Shown: positions 31,273 to 47,300 of the stretch, piece after piece
Position numbering within the stretch: the stretch's first letter is position 1
Layout of the letters: each line of letters begins with the position of its first letter
Assembly (NCBI RefSeq): GCF_000219625.1
Contig: NC_018214.1
Location: 2,728,001-2,792,000 of the forward strand
Source: Zymoseptoria tritici IPO323
Lineage: Eukaryota > Ascomycota > Dothideomycetes > Mycosphaerellales > Mycosphaerellaceae
Length of the DNA: 64,000 nucleotides
Reading direction: 5' to 3'
The notes under the pieces: model-generated
The model's database searches: none
What the model saw: the letters and a program-made list of their open reading frames with translations, nothing else
What the model was told of the DNA's origin: nothing
Program-made: the position numbers and the translations under genes

Positions 31273-34200
31273 TTAAAAATCGACACCCGAACCACACTCC
31301 GAACACCTAGCATGTTGCGGATGCAGACCGCTCCAAACCACCTCAAACGGATGACCATTCTCGCAGCAGAGCCACTGGCCAGTGCCGCCACCCTTGCCAG
31401 CATCGCTCACCCTAGCCTCCAAGTGAAACGACCCTCCATCCAGCATCCGCAACACACCTTCCATCTCATCCATAATCCCCTTCCACGGCTGATGCTCCAC
31501 ACCACCCGCCAACTCCTTCTGCTGCTGCCAGATCTCCGTCGCATCGTCCAAGTGCGCCAGTCCTTCCTCTTTCAATTCGTCCAGACGCTGCTGCCAACCC
31601 GTTCCGGACTCCTTGGACGCCATCACGGCGCACTCAATTGCTGCGTACTTGGCGCACATGACGGACGCTTCGGCCTGCTGATAGAAGTGTTTGCTGGCGA
31701 TTGCTTCTTGGATCACACCGAGGCAGGACTCCCGGTTGGTAGTGAGGTTGATCTGCAGGAAGCCGCGGGTCGCTGGTGGGGTCGCGTTGTGGATGGCGGC
31801 GATGTCGCTAATGAGGACGAGGACGGTGCGGTTGAGAAGGTTGGAGGCTTTCAAGTTCTCGCAAAGCTGCAGTCTCGCGGTGCCGTCTTGCTGGCGAGCG
31901 TCTGACAGGTCGTGAACGTAGTGGTAGGACTGCTCTTCTTGGCCGAGCTTCTGGATGAATGCGCTGGTCTCGGAGAGGAATGCGAGAAGAGGCTTGTAGC
32001 GAGTGGCAGTCGTAGCCCTCTGCACGGCGATGAGCTGATCGGACATGTCACCAGCGATGCGAAGATTCTGGGTTGGCTTGATCGCAGAGTCGACGGTGCC
32101 GTGCAGTTCATTTTCAAGTGTGGCCAAGCGAGCGGCAAAGTCCTGATACTTGCGGTTCGAGAACGCTGCAAGCTTCTCCGCCGTCTTGTCAAGCAAGGCT
32201 TGTCGAGTGATGCGGCCGTATCGAGCCAAACCGTGCAAGGAGCCGCAACAATCTGGGCAAGATGCCAGATCGCGCATGGCGAAGTGTCCCGGAGGCGTCT
32301 TGAGGCCGACAAGCTCGCCAGAGTCCAGATCGATCTCGTAGTGGTCGTCAATGCCGATGGCAGCATCCAGCGAGTCGATGGTGAAGATGTGGCCGCACTC
32401 AGTGAAGATGCACGGATCGGTGACCAAATTGACGTCTCCGTATGCGGTCAGATTTGTCTTGTCAGCGATGAGAGCCTTGTTGTTGTCCGTGCCGTGAAGC
32501 TGGCAGAACTGAGCCTTCGGGCACACTTCTCCGCAAATTGAAGGGCATCGGCATCCGCATGCCAGATACTTGCAGCAGCGCTCGGTGCATGGGAGCCAAT
32601 CGCAAGGCGCGGCGCAAGGCATCGAGCAGCTCTCCGTGTGGGGGCAAAGAGTGCCAGAGCTGCACTGCTCTTCCATGCACATCTTGCATGGGCCGGAGCA
32701 CTTCCGATCGCATTGAGTGTGAAAGCACTGAGTGTCGCAATCCTTCATGCACGGAGCACAAGGCTCTCCTGAATGGCAGGGAGATGTGCACTGATGCTCG
32801 CAGTCGCTGTACTGGCGCTTGCAGATCTGCCAGCACTGACCATGATTGGAGTCGATGACAATGCGGTCTTTTCCGCGGCTCTTGCAGTCACCGCAGCGCT
32901 TCTGGCAGGTGTGACCGCAGTCTTGGATTTCTCCGCAGAAAGCAAGGCAGATTGCAATGTCGGACTTCATGTTGACGTTGACGGCGCAGGGAACCTTTCT
33001 GGTGTGGAGGCAGCCTGGCTTGGTTCGCTGAGCCATATCGTTGCAGACAATGATGCTTGGGTTCTGGATCTCGTAGCAACGCAGACCAGTCTTCTTGTGT
33101 CCGCAGGCAAGGATGATTTTGGCGTCCTCCACCATCACTTTGCAGAGGTCGTTGCACTTCTCACCACAGGCCTGGGCGCAGGGATGCTCGCAGTGCTCTC
33201 TCGGCTTCAGGCATGGCTTCTTGCATTGGTAAACTCCATGAAGCACCTCGGAATGACACTTCGCACCGCAGGAGTGGCCACAGTCGAGCGGCTTGTCGCA
33301 GAGGAGGTCGCACCCAGCTTCAGGTGACAAACGGTCGAAATCTTCCGGAGTTCGGACTGATATCGGCCGGTCGGGATGACGTTGACAGCAAAGTTCCAGC
33401 GCATCACCCAAGTTGCCATCGGCGCGGAGAGTGTCGGCAACTTCGCGGAACATGGGGACACCCTCCATCGTCTTGGTGTCGCCGAAGATGTACATTCCAT
33501 GCTTGGCACGAGAGAGTAGAACATTGATTCTGTTGGGTGTTCGAAGGAAACCAACGTTCTGCTGAGGGTTGGAACGGACCAGGGAGACCAGAACTATTGC
33601 CGATTCGTTTCCCTGGAAAGCGTCGATCGTTGCTAGTGTAATAGCTTGGTTCAAGGAGGTCTTTGAGGCCACCTGACGAAGTTCGGACTCAATCTCATCA
33701 TCGTCAAGTCCTTCCTTGGCGAGGTCGTCCTCGTCCTTGTCGGTCAAGGTGATCGCATGAGTGCTTTGAAACTTGGCTCTGAGCTTCCGCAGTTGACCGA
33801 GGTAGGGAGTGATGACTGCGATGTCCTGGGCCTTGTACACGCCCTGCTGGACGATATGCTTCACAAGGGCAGCGACCATCTCAACTTCGAATTCATTCGT
33901 CCGCGACATCAGCTCGCCATCGACCTGAGGGTCTTCGCGCTGCTGGTGATCCATCCAGAATAGGCGTCGCCGCATGCCGACAACCTCCGGATATTCTGAT
34001 ACTCGAGGATCGTCTTGGAGATGAGGGTATTGAGTCCGACGAACCAGCTGGGAAATTGAGGGATGCATGCGGCGCTGGACATCGAGCGTGGAGAAGGGCA
34101 GCGGCTGGGCAAAGGTGTCCATGGGCTGGACAAGGCGCTCGAAGAGAGATAAATCGAGCGAGTACTGTGCGCCGTCACGGCTCTCGGAGGAGAGTCCGTA

Positions 34201-37200
34201 GTTGGAGACTTGCGGGCGGAGTTGTTGGTGATCGCCGATGAGAATGCAATGCTCGACCGAAGGCAGCAAGGCAGTAAGAAGATGCGCTTCGAGCACCTCA
34301 CCAGCCTCCTCGCAAATCAAGACTTTGGGATTGACGTCTCGAAGGAGGTCAAGATTGCGTGCCAGTCCGGAGGTGGTGACGCCGATGATGTTCGCTTGCT
34401 GTAGCACTCGAAGGTTCTTCTCTCTCGTGATGACTGCGAGCTTCTTGTTGATGTCCGTGAAAGATTCGAATGCGCGGCGAAATTTCTCGTCGAGCTCGTC
34501 TGCCAGTTCAATCTTCCAGAACTGATACAAGAGCTGTCGCTCGCCAGCAGTCATCTGGTGCAGGTTGACGTCCTCGAGCTCATGGAGGGAGCGGTCGGGC
34601 TCGGTGCGGTACAAGTCCTTGCTCAGCCAATTCTTGATCACTGAAGAATACTGGTCTCCGACAGTTGTGAAGCCATCATCGTCTTTCTTGGTGACCAGTT
34701 GCACGTAGCGCGATGGATAGTTTTCCAGCAAGTGTGCCTGGAGAGCCTGATCAGACTCCATCGCACGCAGGGCTGGTAGCAGCTGCTCAATCTCCTCCGT
34801 CTCGGACCTCTGCTCTTGCGAAAGGATCTTGTAGTCAAGCCTCTCGGTCTTCGTCTTCTGGATCTGCTGTGCAAGTGCCTTGAGATTGACGTTCTGCAGA
34901 CGCTCGGATTTGGAACGAGAGCCGATTCGGACAATATTGGAGACACCATCGTCGACGGAGCGTTCCAAGACGGCGTCAAGAGCATCTGAAAGCGGAAAGT
35001 CAGCGAAGTTTCGAATGTTTCGGGGTCAGGGGGAGACCCGCGATTGGTTTGAGTGCAAAGCAAAATTGCGTTGATCTGAGTCTCTTGCTTGTTTGCAAGA
35101 AGAGCCCGAATGAGCTGGACACCGGTGTATGATTTGCCGGTACCGGGAGGGCCTTGAATCGCTGCAATGCCACGAGTAAGCGACGACACCACAGCACTTG
35201 CTTGGCCACGATCCAGACTCGACATGGTGGCCAGCTCTTCAGCAGCATCGTCGACGTCCTCCGTGGCGGAGAGTGAAAAGCGCTGTCCACGAGACGTGAT
35301 GCTCGACAATTCGAACTCGAACCCTGGCTTGGTAGCGTAAGTCGGCGGCGGGTTGTCCATCTCCTTGCTTAGATCGTCGGCAGCGGCGGATGGTGCGAGA
35401 ATGTCTTGGAAAGGCATGTCCAGAGTCTTGGAGTTACGCTGCAGCGCACGTAAAGTCGGTTCGAAGGCGGGAAGCAACACTCCTGGGAACTCAGCGATGG
35501 AGTATGTTGACTGGGAGCCAGTGTCGTGCATGTTGGCCAGTGTGAGGTAGTAGTCATCATGGTTGACTGGCTTGACGATGACATGAGCGTGGTTTGTATC
35601 AGAGCTCAAATCGTAGGTCTTCTGCAGCTTGACCGGTTTCGGAAATGGTGAGAGGACGACGAAGAAAGCGGCTGTCCCAGAAGAGCCAAGAAGGCAGATC
35701 AGTGCCTCTTGTCCCAGGCGCCGGGAGAAGTCCCACCAATCTTGTCGAGCACGCTTGCTTGTTTGATTGCAGCCTCGTGGCTGAGCAAATCGCATCACAA
35801 AGTGCATGCCATGATAAGCGTCAACGGCGGCGGTGATGATTTGAACGTCTTGATAGACATAAGTGCGAGCGCCTTGGCGGTTGATCTGCGGGCCCATGAG
35901 AGGGTTCTGCAGCCTCCGCAACTCAAAATTGGCAGCGTCACGCACTTGGCCGACCGTGTCTTCTCGAAGCAGTCGGAAGTGGCGATCGAGCAGTCCTGAT
36001 GCACCTGCGAGATGCCACTGGCGTGGGTCGATGGATGGAAGATACTCCTCGCGAGAGCTCAGAATTTCTTGCAGAGTAGGCAGAATCTGGATCTTGGTGA
36101 TGTCCTCATGATCGTTGTCGTGACGAGGTCCTGCTTCCGAGAGAGAACCTGGCAATTCTCTTGCGAATTCGAAGGTTGCACGGACAGGTGTCTTCTTCTT
36201 GCCGGCCTGTGTCTCGAGAAGCTCGTGTCCGATACCAAGCCGGCGCTGTAGCTTGAGAAGCTGACTCTTGGCTTTGCTCATCGCGAACGCCGTGCTCTCG
36301 GGAAGGCTGTCGAGAATAGCGGCAAGCTGCTCAGTAGGCGGCACGAGTCCAGCATTGTTGTGCGCAGGGGTGTTGAACTCCACAAGAGTGGAAAAGGCGA
36401 CAATAGCTGTCTCGAGTGATTCCAGCTGCAAGTTGTCCGCCGTGATGAGCCCGTTGGCCGTCTTTGGCATGAACACCTCAGCCAGATGACCAGCCAAGGA
36501 CGAGAACAGCGCAATCGCTCGCTCGCCATTGCCGTCGCCCGCATAGATGATATTGTACACTGTAGCAACCTTGGCACGCAGCAGGCTTGATGAGAGGACT
36601 TTGGTATGGGTGAAGACTGTCAGCAGCGGCAGTAGCTGCGTGCTGAGGTAGCGCGCGTATTGGCTGTTTGAAAAGGTCTCGAATGGTTGTTCCAAGACTT
36701 CGCTGACCCGCAGAAGTCCGCCCTCGCTTGTAAGCAGAGTGATGGTCTCTTGCACAGCACCAGCATCACCATCTGCGAGCTCCGACGCCAGAGCCCAGAA
36801 CTTGCTAGACGTGTGACCAAGCGGTTTGGCAGCAGCGATGTTTGTCGGAATGCGCCATCGGAAGTCTTTTAGGCGTGCGTCCGACGGAGGGTATGGTTGG
36901 TACTGGCGCTGTGCGGAAGGTGGCTGGGTGATGGTTACGGTCGATGCGGTGGGAAGGGCTCGAGAAGAGGTGAATGTTTGGGCTGGAGCGGCGGGCTGAG
37001 CTCGCGAAGTGGTCGTTGCTGGGCCAGGAGCAGACATGCGAGCAGGCATCGTGTTCTCCGACTTGGTGGCAAATCTCGAGGTGGCGAAGCTGCGTGACGG
37101 AGCAGATGCTGCAGCTTTTGGCTGTCTTCCAGGCTGGTTGCTGCTGCTCGTTCGGTTGGGATGGCGCTGCTGAAGTGGATTGATGGGACCGAAGCTCGGG

Positions 37201-37417
37201 TCATCGACGTGCTCGAAGCTGCACAAGACGCCTTTCTTGCAGAGTCCGAGCGCAGCGAAGGGACATGGCCTGCGATTTGTGGTCAGCAAAAGCTCGGAAG
37301 AAGATGGTGCAAGACTCACCTGTCGTCGTACGAAGTCGTACTCGTCTGGTCACGCTGCAATCCACTGCCACTGCCCATTCGCAGCAGCTCCGACGCACTG
37401 AAGCGTATCCTCGCCAT
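31273..37417 (-). CDS. CCCH + SF1 helicase + NFX1-type zinc-finger protein (ZNFX1/Hrr1-like)
   Basis: Three exons, 37417-37320, 37269-35042 and 34985-31273, give about 2012 aa. An N-terminal CCCH finger (CPFAALGLCKKGVLCSFEH, C-x7-C-x5-C-x3-H) at about residues 35-53 spans the first junction. A long helical region follows. The SF1 helicase core has Walker A IQGPPGTGKS near 740, motif Ia CTQTNHALDAVLE across the second junction, Walker B LICEEAGE near 1000, GDHQQLRP, then TIDAFQGNESAIVLVSLVRS and LLSRAKHGMYIFG. From about 1330 to 1595 is a row of Cys/His-rich NFX1 fingers (CGHSCGAKCH, CGHTCQKRCG). The end holds a CxxxxH..CxxC zinc site. Relatives are animal ZNFX1 and fission yeast Hrr1, which act in small-RNA silencing with RNA-dependent RNA polymerase. 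The second intron fits only as GC-AG (35041-34986). The GT five bases in breaks the frame. Confidence 0.92.
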
Positions 37418-39412
37418 GGCGAATTTGGAAAGACGAGACGTCGTCTGATGGTTTTACGCAAGCGGTTGCGGAGTCCGATGGAGCGTGCAGGATGAGATGG
37501 GTGATGGATGTGATGAGATGAAGCTCGTCGTTGAATGTCGGGCGAAGATTCTTCAAACGGCGAACGCGGGCGTGGTGCGGGAGCGGCAAGCCGCATCTTG
37601 CAGAGACGCCGCAAGCAAACGCTGAATGTCAACAACGCCAAGAGAAGTTGGCTGACTGAGACTTCAGACCGGACGACGGAGGGAGATTGCGGCCATTGCC
37701 GACCACACCACCGATGACTCACGATGTTCGTTGTTGGTGTTGGGGCACAGATTGATCAGGAATCGAAGAGATGAATTGGCTGAACAGAGTCGTCCCATGT
37801 GGAATTGAAGCGCTCGTGACGGCTGCGAGTGCGTCAGTCATGTCCCATTCAGCCGGATGTGAGCACGCTCACTCTGTCCTTTGACATGCAACGATCAATC
37901 AATATACCGGAGTTGATGAGACGAGACGATGATGGTCCTCTTGTCGGTCCTCGGAAGAATCACCTATTAGCCATAACCGCCAGCGAGCAGCCAAATAGTC
38001 CCCGAATCCACACTGATCTCATAATTCGCATGTGAGAGCCAATTGATATCGGTCCTCTCTGGCGATGCAGAATTTGTCAAGAAGAACGCCTTGCTGTGTG
38101 GAACGTGGGCAGCGGCCTGTGCGGCGATGAGTGTGTTCACCTTGCTGCCGACCGAGAGGAAGCTGCGTCCCGCTGGAGCGGTGGAAGAAGGACGACGAGG
38201 AAAGTAGTCGGAACGTCGGATTCCGTCCGCTTTCAGTGGGCTACTTCCGACATTTTTCCAAGAAAGCCTCGCACATGCTGCATTAGCGACAGGACTTCCA
38301 GGTGATTGCCGTCGATGCGCTCGGATCAAATGGCAGACAGAGGTGATGAGACGTCTTCGATCCTCTTTGCTCAAGCGCAAGGCGAGGCACAATCTGTTCA
38401 TCAGCTGTCATGAACAGCTCAGATAGGGTCATGCATGCGAGTGCTGCCAGAGAGCGGAACTCGGATCCACAGGTTTCGGTCAACAGCAGAAACAAGTAGA
38501 CACCTCGACAATGAGAAGGGGAACGGCTTAGCACTTAGCGGAAGACAGACAGAAGCCAAACGGTATAGGCAACCTCATAGCAGCGCCGGCATGGCGATGT
38601 AGAGGCGCCTCAACAAGGCCGAGTAAACGAGGAACACGCCGCTGCATGATCGTGACAGCTTTACCTTGCCGCTATAGAGGCAGCTCGGAGACATGCTTCC
38701 ATTGATGAATGAAGCTGCGCTTCCCGAAGACGGCCTGCTCGTGGAGAAAGAGTAAAAGGGTACCATTTATTGGTGGCAGGACATGAGGTGAGCGAGATGG
38801 AGTGAGTGAAGTCTGCTCACCTCCTTGCCAAGCTGGACCCTGAACCTCGGGACTTCCGCCGCCGCCGGTTCGAAGTCTGCTCCGTGCTGGCGGTGAGGTC
38901 GTTGTTGCGGTCAGCTTGGACACGGACATGTTGATATGACAAATACGGGCAATGCGAATCTCAATGTGTCTCAATCGTGAGGAACCCTCCATGGAGGCGG
39001 ATTGAACATCCTTTCCAAATGCGTGATTAGCAAGCAAGATCCAAGTTGGAGGAACAATTATTAGCGAGACACCGGTGGCAGCGGGGCCTGGACATAGTTC
39101 TATCCACCTCAATTTACTCCCAATTCCCACGCATATCGACCATGTTTCACACTTGCTGCGCCAAATAGAATGTGAACGTACAGCAGTCCTGCATCTTTCC
39201 CGACTTCATTCCACAGCGACGTGGCACTAGGACAGTTATTCCCGCTCGTCCTCCTCCGACGCCACCAGCCGAGCAATCCGCCCCGCCTTGGTGCTGCGCT
39301 GTGAGGCCGAGACGTCGAACTTCCTCCTCCTGATATACCACAAGAGCAACACCACCACTCCGCCCATTCCACTGCGCCCTCCTTCCTCCACGACACGAAC
39401 ATCACCGCCGCC
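37418..39412. other. Divergent intergenic region, helicase / YPK1
   Basis: 2 kb between divergent start codons with no supported gene. The plus strand from about 39240 to 39412 is pyrimidine-rich and forms the YPK1 leader. The large size suits a regulated kinase promoter, but I found no named motif. Confidence 0.5.
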
Positions 39413-41542
39413 ATGTCGTGGAAACTCACCAAGAGTATGCGCATCACCTCCTCCCTCCGCGCTCCTCCCTGTCGTGCTGACCACATCGTTCCTCAGAACT
39501 CAAGGAGACTCACCTTGGAGCGCCCTTTAGCAATACCTTCTCGCGCAGCTCCTCACAATCCGCCATCAACAACAACACACCAGCCGACGCATCGAAGACC
39601 GCCTCCACGAACCCTACATCTGCCACCTCCTCCGCCGCCTCGACCACATCCAATGCCTCCGACCCGCAAGGCATCGCTGCTTCCGAGCAATTGGCCACGG
39701 CCACCGCTACACCTGCGAAACCCGGCATTCTCATCCTCACCCTACATGAAGGCAAAGGCTTCAGCCTCCCGCCAGGCGCGGAGCAGGCATTTGCGAGACC
39801 GGGACATGGCAGCAGCATGAGCGCAGGATCATTTTCGAGCAGTTACATGGGCAGTGGAAACAGTGCACGACCAGGATCAAGCAGTGTGAATCAAGGATCA
39901 TTCCGACCGATGTCCTCCAGCGGTGGTGGAATCAACAACATGCCTTCTACTCACGGCCGATACAGCAGCAAATACCTCCCATACGCTCTTGTGGATTTTG
40001 ACAAGCAGCAAGTCTTTGTCAACTCCGTCTCCGGCACACCTGAGAACCCTCTGTGGGCGGGAGAGAGCACACAGTACAAGTTTGATGTCAGCAGGTCGAC
40101 GGAACTCAACATTTCACTCTACATCCGCAATCCTACCGCTCCTCCAAATGCTGGTCGCCAGCAGGACATCTTCATCGGTACTTGTCGAGTCAAGCCCACG
40201 TTTGACGAAGATGTGCCGCAGTCGGCTGAAGCTCCGGACGCAAAGAAGGACAAGAAGGAGAAGGGCATGCCACCACCGCAAGCGAATAATGGGCTGGGAA
40301 TCCAGTGGAATGAGATCCAATACGGCTCAGGGTCGATCAAGCTGGGTGTAAAGTTTGTGGAGAACACCCAGCGATCACTCAAGGTGGAGGACTTTGAGCT
40401 GTTGAAGGTCGTGGGCAAAGGCAGCTTCGGCAAGGTCATGCAAGTGATGAAGAAGGACACCTCCCGGATTTACGCTTTGAAGACGATTCGCAAGCAGCAC
40501 ATCATCTCGAGGTCGGAGGTCGCACATACTCTCGCTGAGAGATCCGTCTTGGTGAGTCTGATTGAAGACCTTCCTCTAGTCTACATCCGCTAACTTCTCT
40601 CATCACAGGCACAAATCAACAACCCCTTCATCGCCCCTCTCAAATTCTCCTTCCAATCCCCCGACAAACTCTACCTCGTCCTCGCCTTTGTCAACGGCGG
40701 CGAACTCTTCTACCACCTCCAAAAAGAACAACGCTTCGACATCAACCGCTCCCGCTTCTACGCCGCCGAACTCCTCTGCGCATTGGAATGTCTCCACGGC
40801 TTCGGCGTCATCTACCGCGATCTTAAACCCGAAAACATCCTCGTCGATTACGTCGGTCACATTGCGCTGTGTGATTTCGGTCTGTGCAAGCTGGACATGA
40901 AGGATGAGGATAAGACGAATACGTTCTGCGGGACTCCCGAATACCTCGCTCCGGAGTTGCTGCATGGTCAGGGATACACCAAGGCTGTGGACTGGTGGAC
41001 ACTGGGTGTGTTGCTGTATGAAATGTTGACGGGCCTCCCGCCATTCTACGACGAGAACACGAATGAGATGTACCGCAAAATCTTGTCCGAACCTCTCCAC
41101 TTCCCCGGTCCGGAAGTCGTGCCTCCTGCAGCCAGAGATCTCCTCACCAAACTCCTCGACCGCGACGCAACCCGCCGACTCGGCACCAACGGCGCGGCGG
41201 AAATCAAAGTATGAAATCCTCCACCCCCCCTCCCACTCCCACCCCACAACTAACAAAACTTGACAGGCCCACCCTTTCTTCCACTCCATCGACTGGCGCA
41301 AACTTCTCGACCGGAAATACGAACCCTCTTTCAAACCTTCCGTGGTGGATGAGAGGGACACGGCGAATTTCGACAAGGAATTCACGTCAGAGGCGCCGGC
41401 GGATTCGTATGTCGAGGGGCCGGTTTTGAGTCAGACGATGCAGCAGCAGTTTCAGGGGTGGAGTTATAATCGGCCTGTGGAGGGGTTGGGGGATGCGGGG
41501 GGGAGTATTGTGCAGGGGAGTGGGTTTGATCAGCAGAGATGA
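39413..41542 (+). CDS. YPK1: AGC protein kinase Ypk1/YpkA (SGK-like)
   Basis: Four exons, 39413-39434, 39497-40551, 40609-41208 and 41267-41542, give 650 aa. The 22-nt first exon encodes MSWKLTK and joins to KLKETHLG, the conserved start of filamentous-fungal YpkA; this decides the start. A Ser/Thr-rich linker and a C2-like domain (about 75-235, GILILTLHEGKGFSLPPG..YALVDFDKQQVFV) precede the kinase: GKGSFGKV near 310, ALKTI, YRDLKPENIL near 428, CDFGLCK, activation loop NTFCGTPEYLAPE near 463. The hydrophobic motif FQGWSYN is near 620. In yeast Ypk1 is phosphorylated by TORC2 and by Pkh1/2, and controls sphingolipid synthesis, endocytosis and wall integrity. All residues needed for activity are present. 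Introns are 57-62 nt. A frequently essential gene in aspergilli. Confidence 0.94.
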
Positions 41543-42865
41543 GTGTTGTGTGAGGGGACAGGGGAGGAGAGTGGTATGGGGAGGCTTGGGGGAGAGGGAG
41601 GTGGAGGGGAGACGGAGGAGGTGTTTTGAGGCGGAGGTCGTGCAGGCGTTGCGTTTCGGCAGAGATGGAAAGGGAGATGGGGTGGAGTGGGCAGAGCGGA
41701 AGCGTAGAGGTTATGACACCTGCGTGAGGCGGTAGAACGGTGGGAGTGGAAAGGCGGAGGTTCCGAGACCTGCGCGAGACCGTTCCTTGGAGGGACCGAA
41801 GCTCAACGCATTTTGCAACGGCATACCATGCGCGAGAGTGCGTGCAAGCCTGTCGTCGATAGAGACGAAACATGCCTTTCGGAAAAGGAAGGCGAAAACA
41901 ACAAAGATGGAGACGAATTGACGAATTATACTGCATCGTCAAACTTTCATCCGGCCGACTTCGTTGGTGATTACGTCTTTGAAGCTCTCTCTGCTGGTAT
42001 ATCGCCGAGCAACAACTGGTGGAAGTGGTCTCATCTCGCGGGCAGCGTCACCTTTTGTGCTGGCAAGATGAACAGTCGATGGAGTCTGTCCAGCTGCTGC
42101 CCTGGCGCGATGGTATTGCGACCCTGTTCCTTTCTATTGTGAATCAGCTTGACGATTTATACTATCTGGTTGGATTGTGCTGATTCTTTGTGATGGTTTC
42201 GTGGTGAGGATGGGGGTTGGTGACGATGATATTCGTTGGAAGTAGGTGGACAGGTTCTGAAGGTTGTTTTGATGTTTTGGTAGAGAAAGTCGGCAAGCAC
42301 TGAAGCAACTGGTGGAACTTGAGAAAATTTGGGATCTTGGGTCGATACACTTGATTTCCGAACGCCAAGGTAGGTAGCAGGAGGAGTTGAGCGGTGAGAT
42401 GTGGTGAGATATCCTGCTGATGAAGGGGCGAATGCCATGGGTTAAGGTATGTGGATGTTCATTGATCCGTTCAGGACATTATCCTCATCCCCCTCCCATT
42501 CTTCGCACCCAAGAAGTCGAGCGGCGGCGGTACTATGGCTGACATTTAACTACTGGCAGAAGGAACATTCGATAGGATCCGCTGGTCTGCTGCTGATGAT
42601 GGTGAGATGGGTTGTGTGGAAGTTTATTGTTCGTTTATCATTTCATTACCCACACGACTATCCCGATCCAGTCCGATGCGTTCACCTGACCCTCTCTACA
42701 TGTCTTTCCTTCCTCCTCATCTTCCCTTGCTCGTCGTCGATCTCAATCTCGCCTGCTACTCGTTCATTCAAACCACCTCCAAATACCTCACATACCTTGC
42801 AGACCTTTCCCCAGCAACCACCAAGAGGACCGCAGCCATCCAGTCGTGTCCTCGCATTCGCGGCC
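41543..42865. other. Intergenic, convergent 3' regions
   Basis: Between the ends of YPK1 and the flavoprotein gene. Purine-rich on the plus strand just after YPK1 (GGGGAGGCTTGGGGGAGAGG). No supported gene. Confidence 0.5.
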
Positions 42866-44427
42866 TTAAAGTCTCGGCCTCTCCTGATTCAAAACCCCAC
42901 TAGCCTCCCACCTCGGCCAATCCGGATTCATCCCCCCATCGGGACGTTCGCGATCCCACGCCCATTTATTCGCCAACTCGGGCTCCAAGTCCCCCTCCAA
43001 CATCTTGACGACGTACTTGCCCAACACGGGGAAGAATTTCCAGCCGTGGAAGTTTCCGCACGTGGCGATGTAGAGGCCGTTGGAGGAGTAGGATGTGGAG
43101 AGGGGTGTGATGGAGGAGGAAGACGGGATGGGAGTGGAGGGAGAGGAAGGGGAGGTCCAGGATGTGTGGGGGGAGATGATGAAGTCGGCGGAGGTGGTGA
43201 ATGCGTCCCTTGATCATTTGTCGTCAGCTGGGAGGTCATCGTGGATGAAAAGTGAATGGAAAGTGACGGGATGTATTCATGTCGGGAAGACTCACCAGCA
43301 AATCCGATACTTTTCCATCTTCCAATTCTCCCCACGTTTCCCATAGAAGACTTTATTCGCATGATCGATGTCGGATTTGAGTTCTTGCGGAACTTTCCAC
43401 TGAGCGTAATCCGGTGCGTTTGGAGGTGCGGAGAGGTAGCGTCCGGGGAGGACTTCGGTCGTGTTGGTGAAGATTGTTTGGCCCCACCATTTGATTTCGC
43501 GGTCGGGTGTTGGGGGCAGGGAGCCGATGAAGGGGCCTGAGATACTGTTAGAGGGTGTTGTGTGTGCTTCAGAATGAGAGACGACATACCAAGCTCGGCA
43601 TTGTATCCCTGCACGCCAACGGGCATTTTGGCATAGATGCTATCGTGAATATCTTTGTCCAGTTTCGTCATTCCGGTCGTGATTCCCGCGGCGAGGATTC
43701 GAGACCCCGCGCGGAGACCGTTGATGCCACTCCGAGCGGCACTCTGTTCCAGCAATTTCGGTGTGAAAGCTCCCGTGCTGAGGATGGTGTGCGTGGCGGT
43801 TACGATCTGTCCATTTGTCGTCCTCACTCCCGTGCACCTCGTCTTGGCTTCGTTGAATTCGAGAGCTGCCACATCAGCGACGATGTACTCCACTCCCAAC
43901 CTCAACGCCTCCTTCGTCACCGCTCTCAGACAATCCCCCGCCGCCGCCCATCCACTCGTCTTGTTAACCAACACCTCCTTCACCCCATTATAATCCGCAT
44001 CATCAAACATCCCTCCATACAACTTCCTCGCCTCCTCAATCGGCACGGCTTTCAAATCCGCCTCGCGACCCAATTTCTTATAATTGTCCATCACCTCTTG
44101 CGCGTAATCACTCCGACAAATCCAGAAGATGCCCGTCTCGTGGAAATACGGTTTCCATAAGGGATCCGAGCGGAAAATGTCTTGCGCTTCGAGGCCGAGG
44201 CGGCAGTAGATGAGGTCGTCGTAGTCGGCGCGCACGACTTTGTTCCAGTCCCAGGATGCGGCGACGCGGGTGGTGGCGTCGTAGGCGTCGCGGTCGAGGA
44301 GGGTTACTGAGGCGGTTGGGTAGCGTCGGATGAGGTGCAGGGCGGTGGAGACGCCGAAGACGCCGGCGCCGATGATGAGGTAGGTGTGTTTGGGGGAGGG
44401 GGTGGGTGGGAAGATTGAGGTGGACAT
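42866..44427 (-). CDS. FAD-dependent oxidoreductase, fructosyl amine oxidase/DAO family
   Basis: Three exons, 44427-43590, 43536-43296 and 43208-42866, give 473 aa, close to the usual length of about 440. The N-terminus carries the FAD dinucleotide motif IIGAGVFGVSTALHLI and LLDRD. Then come SWDWNKVVRADYDD, WKPYFHETGIFWI, a long central domain, KWWGQTIFTNTT, and the C-terminal FAD-closing block LYIATCGNFHGWKFFPVLGK followed by ANKWAWDR, all typical of fungal fructosyl amine oxidases and sarcosine-oxidase-like enzymes. Such enzymes oxidise glycated amino acids or N-methyl amino acids, releasing hydrogen peroxide, and are often peroxisomal. The C-terminus (ERPRL) is not a perfect PTS1 but could extend the family end. 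It is divergent from PGI1. Introns of 53 and 87 nt disrupt simple open-frame reading. Confidence 0.87.

Positions 44428-47300
<2,873 letters not shown>

Noticed and set aside
42449..43213. 254-codon plus-strand open frame
   Set aside because: Overlaps the well-supported last exon of the flavoprotein gene on the other strand, and its content is low-complexity Pro/Ser then Gly.
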